In this document: positions 6,513-12,022 of the stretch, piece after piece
Position numbering within the stretch: position 1 is the first letter of the stretch
Layout of the letters: each line of letters opens with the position of its first letter
Virus record (IMG/VR): IMGVR_UViG_3300042300_000076
Span: 1 to 21,209 of that record
Length of the DNA: 21,209 nucleotides
Direction: 5' to 3' (one strand)
Source: a virus
Made by a program: the position numbers and the translations under genes
The notes under the pieces: generated by a model
Told to the model about the DNA's origin: nothing
What the model saw: only the letters and a program-made list of their open reading frames with translations
Databases searched by the model: none

Positions 6513-6893
6513 TTAGGCTGCGGCTTTTTCAGCAAAAAGACGTTGAACCTCTGTGCATTGATCCTCGTACTCATCAGAACCATAAGCAGGATCGACCTCG
6601 TACCAGCAAGCTAAATCCAAAGCCACACCGGCTTTTAATGCAGCGTTAACACGCTGAGTTAGACGCTCGGCTTTGGCAGATGCTTCTTGGCGAAGATCAG
6701 GAAAGCAAGCATCGCCAGTTTCTTCGCAAATGAGTTGCTCAGTCCCGTTAAAAATAACTTGATGACGGTAACGGCGACCTGCTTTGTTTTCAACCAAAAC
6801 ATAAAAACGCTCAGCAATAAATGGATGACCATCGCAGGAATAACCTGCGTTGTACAGATCAGAAGCGGCGTAAGCTATGTAAGTTGCGTTCAT
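6513..6893 (-). CDS. Hypothetical phage early protein (126 aa)
   Basis: It starts MNATYIAYAASDLYNAGYSC with AAAGGAAATCAAA before the ATG, a good ribosome site. The middle contains RFYVLVENKAGRRYRHQVIF, a probable beta-hairpin pair, and the C-terminal half is helical (LRQEASAKAERLTQRVNAAL) and acidic, ending LFAEKAAA. Five cysteines are present but spaced irregularly and do not form an obvious metal site. There is no membrane segment or signal peptide. It is flanked on both sides by the same type of stable UNCG hairpin. I do not recognise a family; expressed early from the leftward promoter, by position. Confidence 0.75.
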   Translation of the reverse strand: MNATYIAYAASDLYNAGYSCDGHPFIAERFYVLVENKAGRRYRHQVIFNGTEQLICEETGDACFPDLRQEASAKAERLTQRVNAALKAGVALDLACWYEVDPAYGSDEYEDQCTEVQRLFAEKAAA

Positions 6894-6923
6894 TTTGATT
6901 TCCTTTGACCTTGCGGCAAATTG

Positions 6924-6937
6924 GGGGCCGAAGCCCC
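6924..6937 (-). other. Intergenic UNCG-tetraloop hairpin, copy 2
   Basis: On the minus strand the RNA would read GGGGC-UUCG-GCCCC, the classic C(UUCG)G tetraloop on a 5-bp GC stem. It occupies the 50-bp gap between the 62-aa gene and the 126-aa gene. The stem is identical to copy 1 at 6492-6505; only the second loop base differs (UUCG versus UACG). A weak AAUUUG follows, not a proper U-tract, so termination would be at most partial. Confidence 0.6.
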
Positions 6938-6943
6938 ATTGAT

Positions 6944-7132
6944 TTAAGAGTACGACAGCCCTTGGAACTCAAAACTATCAGCAAGGTCAGGCGCAGCAGA
7001 CTTGCGGATGTTGATGGAAACGCAAGCAAAGCCATAACGCTCTGCAAGGTATTTTTTGCCGTCTGGCGTATTAGCAACCACTGTGATTTCGGTAGCGCTG
7101 AAGTCTGCGGAAGAGAAAGTGAAATCGGTCAT
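6944..7132 (-). CDS. Small early phage protein (62 aa), first gene of leftward transcript
   Basis: The start at 7132 gives MTDFTFSSADFSATEITVVA and is preceded by TTTGGAGGTCTC, a near-perfect Shine-Dalgarno, so I prefer it to the in-frame ATG at 7225, which lies upstream of the predicted transcription start. The sequence continues TPDGKKYLAERYGFACVSIN and ends FEFQGLSYS. It looks like a small alpha/beta protein with alternating hydrophobics in ATEITVV and ACVSINI. No family recognised. As first gene behind a strong promoter with the best ribosome site in the region, it should be among the most highly expressed early products. Confidence 0.75.
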   Translation of the reverse strand: MTDFTFSSADFSATEITVVANTPDGKKYLAERYGFACVSINIRKSAAPDLADSFEFQGLSYS

Positions 7133-7197
7133 GAGACCTCCAAAGTTACGGCCTTGCGGCGTGATGGTCAGAGAACCATTTCCCTGCCACGCTTTGA

Positions 7198-7225
7198 ATT
7201 CTAGCGATCTGCTAGATGTTGTCAA
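7198..7225 (-). promoter_or_regulatory. Leftward early promoter, sigma70 type
   Basis: On the minus strand TTGACA (7225-7220, perfect -35) is followed by 16 bases and TAGAAT (7203-7198, five of six matches to TATAAT). Transcription would start near 7191 and give a leader of about 60 bases before the ATG at 7132. An operator-like palindrome (7201-7215) fills the spacer, so a bound protein would block RNA polymerase. Confidence 0.75.
7201..7215. promoter_or_regulatory. Operator-like palindrome, copy O1
   Basis: CTAGCGATCTGCTAG has perfect CTAGC-N5-GCTAG arms. It lies between the -35 and -10 of the leftward promoter and overlaps three bases of the -10, the classical position for a repressor site. 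Related sites are at 7277-7291 and 1793-1807. Confidence 0.65.
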
Positions 7226-7245
7226 GCCCCTAGCTAGAAAATAAT
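7219..7245 (+). promoter_or_regulatory. Candidate rightward early promoter
   Basis: TTGTCA (7219-7224, five of six to the -35 consensus) and AATAAT (7240-7245, five of six to the -10) with a short 15-base spacer. Transcription would begin near 7252, about 50 bases before the regulator ATG. Its -35 is the reverse complement of the leftward -35 (shared bases 7220-7224), so the two promoters cannot be occupied together. The short spacer suggests the weaker member of the pair. Confidence 0.45.
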
Positions 7246-7276
7246 GACTAGGTGCTTTCCCTATGCCTGTGAGCGT

Positions 7277-7291
7277 CTATCAATATGCTAG
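7277..7291. promoter_or_regulatory. Operator-like palindrome, copy O2
   Basis: CTATCAATATGCTAG differs at a single base from the reverse complement of the site at 1793-1807 and has one imperfect arm. It ends 11 bases before the ATG of the HTH gene at 7303, in the leader of the rightward transcript, where binding could autoregulate that gene. Confidence 0.55.
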
Positions 7292-7302
7292 AGTCTTGGG
7301 CT

Positions 7303-7521
7303 ATGAACACACAAATCACACCAGATGAGCGCCGACGACTGGCAGAAAAAGTTGGCATGAACGAACAGTACATCTACCAGTGCCTCACCGGCAGGCGTGA
7401 GATGTCGGCAGCAGAAGCTGTGCGCATTGAGCAAGAGTCTTTGGGGGCGGTGACTCGCAAGATGGTGTGCCAGGGCACCTGGCAGTCGATCTGGCCTGAA
7501 CTTGTTGAGGCACAAGCATGA
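7303..7521 (+). CDS. YdaS/Cro-like HTH transcriptional regulator (72 aa)
   Basis: The start at 7303 gives MNTQITPDERRRLAEKVGMN; a frame start at 7285 is less likely because it lies in the operator. Residues about 10-46 form a small lambda-repressor/Cro type helix-turn-helix domain: RRLAEKVGMNEQYIYQCLTG then RREMSAAEAVRIEQES. YdaS-like proteins, known from Rac-type prophages, have this length and the pattern (LA..(V/I)G....Y.....GRR.(M/I)....A..IE..S). The remaining 25 residues are a short tail. It is the first rightward gene, faces the leftward promoter, and its stop overlaps the primase ATG (ATGA). Likely role: Cro-like repressor or switch protein binding the CTAGC-N5-GCTAG sites. No CI-type partner with a peptidase domain is seen in the window. 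Confidence 0.8.
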   Translation: MNTQITPDERRRLAEKVGMNEQYIYQCLTGRREMSAAEAVRIEQESLGAVTRKMVCQGTWQSIWPELVEAQA

Positions 7522-9569
7522 CCTCCCTTTCAACCATCTTCCCTAACGGCTTTGCAGCAGCGACAGAAAGCCAAGACCTGATCAACCCAGAGGAATCGTT
7601 TCGCCGTCACTGTGAGGCGGCTGGCCTGCTGATCAAGGACCAGATCGTGGCAGACGGTGAGATACACCGTGTGGCTCATGTCTCGAGCAAAAAAGGTGCA
7701 TTGGATGGCTGGTACATCTTGCACACTAGCGGCAAGGTGCCCGTGGGCATTGCTGGGTGCTGGAAGGAGCCAGTGTTCGAAGCCAAGTGGGTGGCTGAAA
7801 CGTCAAGGCAGATGACGTTCACAGAAAGGTTTGAGCATGACAGGTGGATCACTGAGGTCAAGGCCAAGAAAGAAGCTGCAAGGCTGGTGAGTCAGGCCGT
7901 GGCAGCAGAGCGTGCGGAAGATGAAGTCGGCACCTATGCGGATGCCAGCGCAGATCATCCTTACCTTGTGCGCAAGCACATCAAGGCTCACGGCGTAAAG
8001 ATCGACCGTGCTGGGCGGCTGGTGGTGCCGGTGAGTAGCCAGCAAGGAGAAATACTGTCTTACCAGACCATTGATGCTGATGGCAACAAAAGATTTCTTA
8101 AAGGCGGCAAGATCGAAGGCGGGTTTTACGAGCTACGCGGGAACCGGAAGGTGGTGTTTGTTGGCGAGGGGTTTGCTACCTGCGCGTCCATCCATGAGGC
8201 GACGGGCTACACCGTGATGGTGGCCTTTGATTGCGGCAACTTGGCCAAGGTTGCCAAAGCAGCCAAGGAGATGTTCCCAGGCTCTAAGATTGTGATCGGC
8301 GCAGACAACGACCAATTTACAGAGGGCAACCCTGGCGTGGCGAAGGGCAGGGCAGCGGCAGCGCTGGTGTTTGGCGAGGTTGTCTACCCACAATTCGGGA
8401 ATGCTGATATGGTTGACAACAAACCAACAGACTTTAACGACCTGCACTGCCTGCAAGGTCTGGATGCCGTGAAAGAGCAGATTGAGCGCGTAGCAGGCCC
8501 AGTGCGGGACAAACTGGGTTTTGAGTTCACCAGAGCAGACAACCTTGAGTTGCACCAGATCAAGTGGGTGGTCGATGACTACATCGAGGCAGACTCCCTC
8601 GCGCAAGTCTTCGGTGATCCAGGTGGCGGCAAGTCCTTTGTCAGCATTGATCTGGCCTGCTGCGTGGCCACCGGCAAAGACTGGCACGGCCACCAAGTCC
8701 AGCAAGGTGCAGTCTTCTACATCGCAGGCGAGGGCCACAACGGCTTGGCTAGGCGTTTCAAAGCATGGCAACTGGGCAATGGCCAGACCTTAGACGGTGC
8801 GCCGTTATACAAAAGCCACCGCGCAGCGCAGTTGTACGACACAACAGAGGCGGCAATCGTTGCCGAGAGCATTAAGGAACTGTCAGCCCAGTCCGGCTGC
8901 ATCCCCAGCATGATCATCATCGACACCCTGGCCAGAAACCACGGAGGGGATGAAAATTCTACTCAGGACATGAATGCGTTCATCCAGCATTTGGACACCT
9001 ACCTGCGCCAGCCGTGGAAGTGCTGCGTTCTGGTGGTGCACCACTCAGGCGTTGCCGACAAAGACCGCAGTAGGGGTAGCACGGCGCTCAAAGGGGCATT
9101 GGATGCTGAGTACCGCTGCCAGTTGGACTCGGGCACTAAGACCATCGCCTTTGAGTCCAAAAAGATGAAGGACGCGGAAATGCCAGCGCCCAAGAACTTC
9201 CAGATCACCCAAGTTGATCTGCCCATCCTCGACAAGCACGGCAACCCAGTGCGAGGTGCCTACCTCACCGCGGTCGACCTGAACGGGCTTATAGACAGCA
9301 TCCAAAAGCGCACCGTGCTCTCAGGCAACCAACGCCTGGCACTGAACTGCCTTGTCGCCATCGAGGTCAAGAGAGCCAGTGACGGGGTGCAAGGCTTTGC
9401 CGCGCAGGTGGACTACGACGAGTGGCGGGACTCGGCCAAAGAACACGGCATGAACGCCAGACGGTTTGCAGAATCAATCAAGGCATTGGTCAAAAAAGAG
9501 ATGGTGCTGGACAGGTCGGGGATGTACCGCAGTGTGCCAAAACCAATAGAAGAAGGTGTGGCGACATGA
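7518..9569 (+). CDS. Primase-helicase: Toprim plus RepA-like hexameric helicase domain (683 aa)
   Basis: A two-domain replication protein. The N-terminal part contains a Toprim domain: VFVGEG with catalytic Glu217, then VIGADND with Asp263/Asp265. After a linker, an AAA_25/RepA-type RecA fold begins with Walker A GDPGGGKS (366-373) and Walker B MIIIDTLA (465-472), followed by VLVVHHSG (a motif typical of RepA/RadA-like helicases). The C-terminal 100 residues look like a winged-helix region (ALNCLVAIE ... MNARRFAESIKALVKKEMVL). A D5/CHC2 zinc finger is not visible at the N-terminus. It should prime and unwind at the phage origin. ATG overlaps the regulator stop; the final TGA overlaps the next ATG, giving a coupled rightward operon. 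Confidence 0.93.
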   Translation: MTSLSTIFPNGFAAATESQDLINPEESFRRHCEAAGLLIKDQIVADGEIHRVAHVSSKKGALDGWYILHTSGKVPVGIAGCWKEPVFEAKWVAETSRQMTFTERFEHDRWITEVKAKKEAARLVSQAVAAERAEDEVGTYADASADHPYLVRKHIKAHGVKIDRAGRLVVPVSSQQGEILSYQTIDADGNKRFLKGGKIEGGFYELRGNRKVVFVGEGFATCASIHEATGYTVMVAFDCGNLAKVAKAAKEMFPGSKIVIGADNDQFTEGNPGVAKGRAAAALVFGEVVYPQFGNADMVDNKPTDFNDLHCLQGLDAVKEQIERVAGPVRDKLGFEFTRADNLELHQIKWVVDDYIEADSLAQVFGDPGGGKSFVSIDLACCVATGKDWHGHQVQQGAVFYIAGEGHNGLARRFKAWQLGNGQTLDGAPLYKSHRAAQLYDTTEAAIVAESIKELSAQSGCIPSMIIIDTLARNHGGDENSTQDMNAFIQHLDTYLRQPWKCCVLVVHHSGVADKDRSRGSTALKGALDAEYRCQLDSGTKTIAFESKKMKDAEMPAPKNFQITQVDLPILDKHGNPVRGAYLTAVDLNGLIDSIQKRTVLSGNQRLALNCLVAIEVKRASDGVQGFAAQVDYDEWRDSAKEHGMNARRFAESIKALVKKEMVLDRSGMYRSVPKPIEEGVAT

Positions 9570-10438
9570 GCGATCCCTTCAAAATTACAGAGCCAACTTG
9601 CATTAGCTTCAGCGGCGGGCGCACAAGTGCCTACATGCTCTGGCGGGTTCTTCAAAGCAATGGCGGGTTGCCGGATGAAGCTGCGGTTTGTTTTGCCAAC
9701 ACAGGCCGTGAGGAGGAAGCCACTCTTTGCTTTGTGCGTGATTGCGGTGAGCATTGGGGTGTGCCCATCAACTGGGTGGAGTTTGTAGATGCTGATCCAG
9801 CGTTCAAGGTTGTCAGCTTTGAGACAGCCAGCCGTGACGGTGAGCCATTTGAGGCCATCATACGCAAGCGCAATTACCTGCCCAACCCAGTCACAAGGTT
9901 CTGCACTAGCGAACTGAAGATCAGAACCATGCACAAATGGCTGCGGGCCAACTGGCAAGCGTTAGGCTGGGATGCCAAAGACTTGGAATGGAACCAGATG
10001 ATTGGCATTCGCGCCGACGAGCAGCGCCGTGTATCCAAGATTCGTGCCCGTGGCCATAGCACTGAGACAACTAAGGAAACCATGCTTATGCCACTGGCTG
10101 ACGCTGGAGTGACCGTGCAGCAAGTCGGTGACTTTTGGAACAGCCAGCCGTTCAATCTGGGTTTGGCCACATACAACGGGCGCACCCTCGCGGGAAACTG
10201 TGACCTGTGCTTCCTCAAGCCAGCCAACCAAATCTTTACACTTATTTCGGAAAAACCAGAGCGTGCAGTGTGGTGGGCAAAAATGGAGGCTTTGGCTTTG
10301 GCTTTGGCGTCCAAGCCAAGCGGTGCCGTGTTTAGGTCTGACCGGCCTGGTTACGCTTCAATGCTCAAGTTCAGCCAAGACCAACGTGACATGTTCGATC
10401 CCAATGAGGAAGCCATTTCGTGCTTCTGTGGGGATTGA
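9566..10438 (+). CDS. PAPS-reductase-like PP-loop protein (290 aa)
   Basis: The start at 9566 (MSDPFKITEPTCISFSGGRT) overlaps the primase stop by ATGA; earlier in-frame starts lie inside the primase. The PP-loop S-G-G-R-T-S (16-21) binds ATP or PAPS, as in the adenine nucleotide alpha-hydrolase superfamily (CysH, DndC, TtcA). Later Cys motifs are RFCTSELKIRTM (about 112-123), GNCDLCFLK (C-x2-C, about 211-219) and a C-terminal CFCGD. The C-x2-C pair plus the CTxxLK cysteine could hold an Fe-S cluster, as in thiolation enzymes. Phage homologues are usually annotated phosphoadenosine phosphosulfate reductase, but a metabolic CysH role is unlikely without partner genes; nucleotide or DNA/tRNA modification is possible. 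It sits between the primase and the GTACCGA array. Confidence 0.82.
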   Translation: MSDPFKITEPTCISFSGGRTSAYMLWRVLQSNGGLPDEAAVCFANTGREEEATLCFVRDCGEHWGVPINWVEFVDADPAFKVVSFETASRDGEPFEAIIRKRNYLPNPVTRFCTSELKIRTMHKWLRANWQALGWDAKDLEWNQMIGIRADEQRRVSKIRARGHSTETTKETMLMPLADAGVTVQQVGDFWNSQPFNLGLATYNGRTLAGNCDLCFLKPANQIFTLISEKPERAVWWAKMEALALALASKPSGAVFRSDRPGYASMLKFSQDQRDMFDPNEEAISCFCGD

Positions 10439-10442
10439 TGAT

Positions 10443-10629
10443 GTACCGAAGCGTACCGAAATGTACCGAAATCGGTACGGACGGTGGGGGGGTCTGATGT
10501 ACCGACGAATGTACCGATTTGTACCGAAACGTACCGATGTGTACCGAAGGAACCCACCTCTGGTGTACCGAAACGTACCGAACGTGTCTATAGACACGTT
10601 CAGGTTCGGTACATAAAGGGTTTCGGTAC
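10443..10629. repeat. GTACCGA iteron-like array (10 direct, 3 inverted copies)
   Basis: Copies of GTACCGA on the plus strand start at 10443, 10453, 10463, 10499, 10511, 10521, 10531, 10541, 10565 and 10575; inverted TCGGTAC copies start at 10472, 10606 and 10623. Most neighbours are 10 bp apart (unit about GTACCGAAAY), one helical turn, so bound proteins would line up on one face. The unit length is not a multiple of three and stops interrupt the frames, so it is not a protein repeat. It starts five bases after the PP-loop gene stop, within a gene-free stretch of 269 bases (10439-10707). Best guesses are a replication origin bound by a phage initiator or a regulatory or partition site. Confidence 0.85.
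10580..10601. repeat. 22-bp perfect palindrome in the GTACCGA array
   Basis: The left arm GAACGTGTCTA is followed directly by its reverse complement TAGACACGTTC, with no interruption. It shares its first three bases with the last direct GTACCGAA copy and is followed four bases on by an inverted copy (10605-10612). Both strands could extrude a cruciform; as RNA it would be a hairpin with no U-tract, so not a standard terminator. A dimeric protein site at an origin is the simplest reading. Confidence 0.8.
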
Positions 10630-10707
10630 ATGGTGTGCGTTCGGGGGGCGTTTTGGGGCTGGTTCAGGGATGGCTTGGGATGGTGATGATTGGATGGGGG
10701 GTGTGGC

Positions 10708-11046
10708 GTGATTGATGTGATGATTGAGATGAAAATTGTGTCGGTGGCTAACTTGAGGCTGCATTGGGCTGTGAAGGCCAAGCTGGTGAAGGGGCAGCGC
10801 AAAAAGGCGTACAGCGCGTTGGCGAGTGTTGCGGCACCACCTGTGCCACCTTGCAGTGTTGTGCTTACTAGGGTGGCTCCAAGGCGCTTGGATGGGGATA
10901 ATCTGCAGTCGGGGTTTAAGGCGGTCAGAGATGGGGTGGCTGACTGGCTTGGCGTGGACGATGGCGACAAGCGGATTGATTGGCAGTACGGGCAAAGGTC
11001 GGGTGGGGTAAACGTGTACCAAGTCGAAATCGAGGTGATAGCATGA
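10708..11046 (+). CDS. RusA-like Holliday junction resolvase (112 aa)
   Basis: I take the GTG at 10708 (after a GGGGGG run six bases upstream); ATG at 10720 (MIEMKIVSVANLRLHW) is an alternative and a TTG at 10690 is less likely. The protein has a basic N-terminal half (VKAKLVKGQRKKAY) and the core PRRLDGDNLQSGFKAVRDGV followed by ADWLGVDDGDKRIDW. The spaced acidic residues (D-G-D-N ... K ... D ... D-D) match the RusA metal-binding site, D.DN..K...D......DD. RusA dimers cut four-way junctions, resolving recombination or replication intermediates before packaging. The length is close to RusA (about 120 aa). It is followed by a candidate ATGA-coupled 29-aa frame and the small terminase. Confidence 0.78.
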   Translation: MIDVMIEMKIVSVANLRLHWAVKAKLVKGQRKKAYSALASVAAPPVPPCSVVLTRVAPRRLDGDNLQSGFKAVRDGVADWLGVDDGDKRIDWQYGQRSGGVNVYQVEIEVIA

Positions 11047-11132
11047 CGGGGTGCGCACATGCAGTTGCCGCATCTTTGGGGAAAACGCACCCGCGGCGTG
11101 AGTACCCGTATTTTTTAGGAGTTTACAAGTGA
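11043..11132 (+). CDS. Candidate 29-aa coupled ORF between RusA-like and small terminase
   Basis: Reading from ATG 11043 gives MTGCAHAVAASLGKTHPRRE then YPYFLGVYK and TGA. The ATG overlaps the RusA-like stop by four bases (ATGA) and the TGA overlaps the GTG start of the small terminase by four bases (GTGA). Coupling at both ends is hard to explain by chance alone and would keep ribosomes moving into the terminase gene, but the same tract also carries the terminase ribosome site. No homologue is known to me and the frame is very short, so it may serve only as a coupling leader. Confidence 0.4.
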   Translation: MTGCAHAVAASLGKTHPRREYPYFLGVYK

Positions 11133-11641
11133 CTGAAAACTTGGCGTCAGAGATGACAGTGAAAAGAGGTCCAGGCCGTCCACCAGTATTCCCACTCGAG
11201 CACCCCGTCTGGGCTGAGATATGCAAACAAATCTCGTCCGGCAAAAGCATCACCAGCACACTCAAGCAGCCCGGTATGCCAAGCTACCAGTGCGCCATGC
11301 TCATGATTCGGAACAACGCAGAGTTCCGCACCATGTACGAGCGAGCCACCGAAAGCCGCGCTGACCGACTGGCCGAAGAGATCATCGAGCTGGCCGACGA
11401 AGAAATGCCCGCGTGCCTCGAAGGACCAATGGCGTCTGCCTGGGTTCAGCAAAAGCGCTTGCAAGTAGACGCTCGCAAGTGGGTTGCCTCAAAGCTCTAC
11501 TCAAAGCGCTATGGCGAACGCATCGACGTTGCCGTCACCGACACCCGCATCAGCGTTATGGATGCCCTCAAAGATGCCAAACAACGTGTGCTTCTGGACA
11601 ACAGCAATGTCGTAGACGTTCAGGCTAAAGACGTTGCGTAA
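11129..11641 (+). CDS. Terminase small subunit (170 aa)
   Basis: GTG start at 11129 with TAGGAG upstream at about seven bases. The N-terminus has KRGPGRPPVFP, an AT-hook-like GRPP segment. A helix-turn-helix region follows: ICKQISSGKSITSTLKQPGM with PSYQCAMLMIRNNAEFRTMY, then RATESRADRLAEEIIELADE and a region with LQVDARKWVASKLYSKRYGE. This pattern (HTH, E/A-R-A-...-A-D, D..KW.AS.L.P..YG.R) is that of the Sf6 gp1/terminase small subunit family that recognises the packaging site and delivers DNA to the large subunit. Unlike most phages, it is separated from the large terminase by a 381-bp gap and a 599-aa gene. Codon use is similar to neighbours. Confidence 0.88.
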   Translation: MTENLASEMTVKRGPGRPPVFPLEHPVWAEICKQISSGKSITSTLKQPGMPSYQCAMLMIRNNAEFRTMYERATESRADRLAEEIIELADEEMPACLEGPMASAWVQQKRLQVDARKWVASKLYSKRYGERIDVAVTDTRISVMDALKDAKQRVLLDNSNVVDVQAKDVA

Positions 11642-11807
11642 GGGTGATTGCTTCCGGTTTTGAGGGTAATGAGGGGGGTTTGGGGCGCATTACGCACGAA
11701 ATCTGTACGATTACGCGCACGCGCCTAACACAAACAAATGAGGGCAAACCCTAACAAAACCGCACATACACTTCGTACAACCTTCATTATGTTAAGTTCG
11801 TGCAAAG

Positions 11808-11896
11808 TTATCCACAGAAAAACTAACGCTTGCGGCCTACATTTGCAGTTGTCCACAGGCAACTGTGCATAACTAGCGCAAAACCCTTGTGGACAA
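11808..11896. promoter_or_regulatory. Cluster of four DnaA-box-like 9-mers
   Basis: TTATCCACA (11808-11816, the perfect DnaA box), TTGTCCACA (11849-11857), TTATGCACA on the minus strand (11872-11864), and TTGTCCACA on the minus strand (11896-11888). One matches the strong R1-type box, one fits the TTWTNCACA consensus, and two differ from it at position 3. All lie within 89 bp. A hairpin-forming CAGTTG/CAACTG pair (11846-11865) encloses box two. Four boxes this close are far above chance and imply a DnaA-dependent step, such as host DnaA-aided origin opening. Confidence 0.7.
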
Positions 11897-11979
11897 CCCG
11901 CCCTGGCCCTCCGCTGGCCGGATCGAGGGGGGGGGTGGGGGCCCGCGGCGAGGGGTCACGGTTACGGTGCCCCCGCGAA

Positions 11980-12014
11980 CATTTTGGAATATTTTTTTAA
12001 AAAAATGATTTAAC
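11980..12014. other. AT-rich stretch, candidate unwinding element
   Basis: A strongly AT-rich run follows the DnaA cluster and the GC block. It contains the 16-bp palindrome ATTTTTTTAAAAAAAT (11991-12006). T7A7 tracts are easily melted or bent. A position about 85-100 bp from the last DnaA box suits a duplex unwinding element, but it also directly precedes the 599-aa gene, where it could act as an upstream promoter element. Confidence 0.45.
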
Positions 12015-12022
12015 ATCTGGCG

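Larger units (their letters stand above)
11642..12022. other. 381-bp gene-free gap, candidate origin or packaging region
   Basis: No convincing gene in any frame. From left to right: a G-rich tract (about 11663-11687), repeated ATTACGC pieces (11688-11725), a cluster of DnaA-box-like 9-mers (11808-11896), a GC block with nine G then T then five G (11927-11941), and an AT-rich stretch (about 11980-12014). This architecture, initiator boxes next to a GC block and an AT-rich unwinding-type element, resembles bacterial origins. As the gap directly follows the small terminase it could equally contain a cos or pac site; the sequence alone does not decide. Confidence 0.6.

Noticed and set aside
7303-7521. 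YdaS/YdaT toxin-antitoxin pair
   Set aside because: Only the YdaS-like half is present; the next gene is a primase-helicase and no toxin-like partner is adjacent.
9566-10438. Metabolic CysH (assimilatory sulfate reduction)
   Set aside because: No other sulfur-assimilation gene is present, and Cys spacing and phage replication context suggest a different use.
10580-10601. Protelomerase (linear plasmid-prophage telomere) site
   Set aside because: Known sites are around 50 bp; this is 22 bp, and no protelomerase gene is visible in the window.
10443-10629. CRISPR array
   Set aside because: Units are 7-8 bp with about 2-3 bp between them; there is no room for 25-40 bp spacers, and no cas genes are present.
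10484-10711. Protein-coding frames through the GTACCGA array
   Set aside because: The 10-bp unit cycles through all frames, giving low-complexity Y/R/V/P/T peptides on both strands; no ribosome site or homology-like pattern.
10371-11265. Minus-strand ORFs opposite the array, RusA-like and terminase genes
   Set aside because: Low-complexity Pro/His/Thr translations, and the sense strand has better-supported genes.
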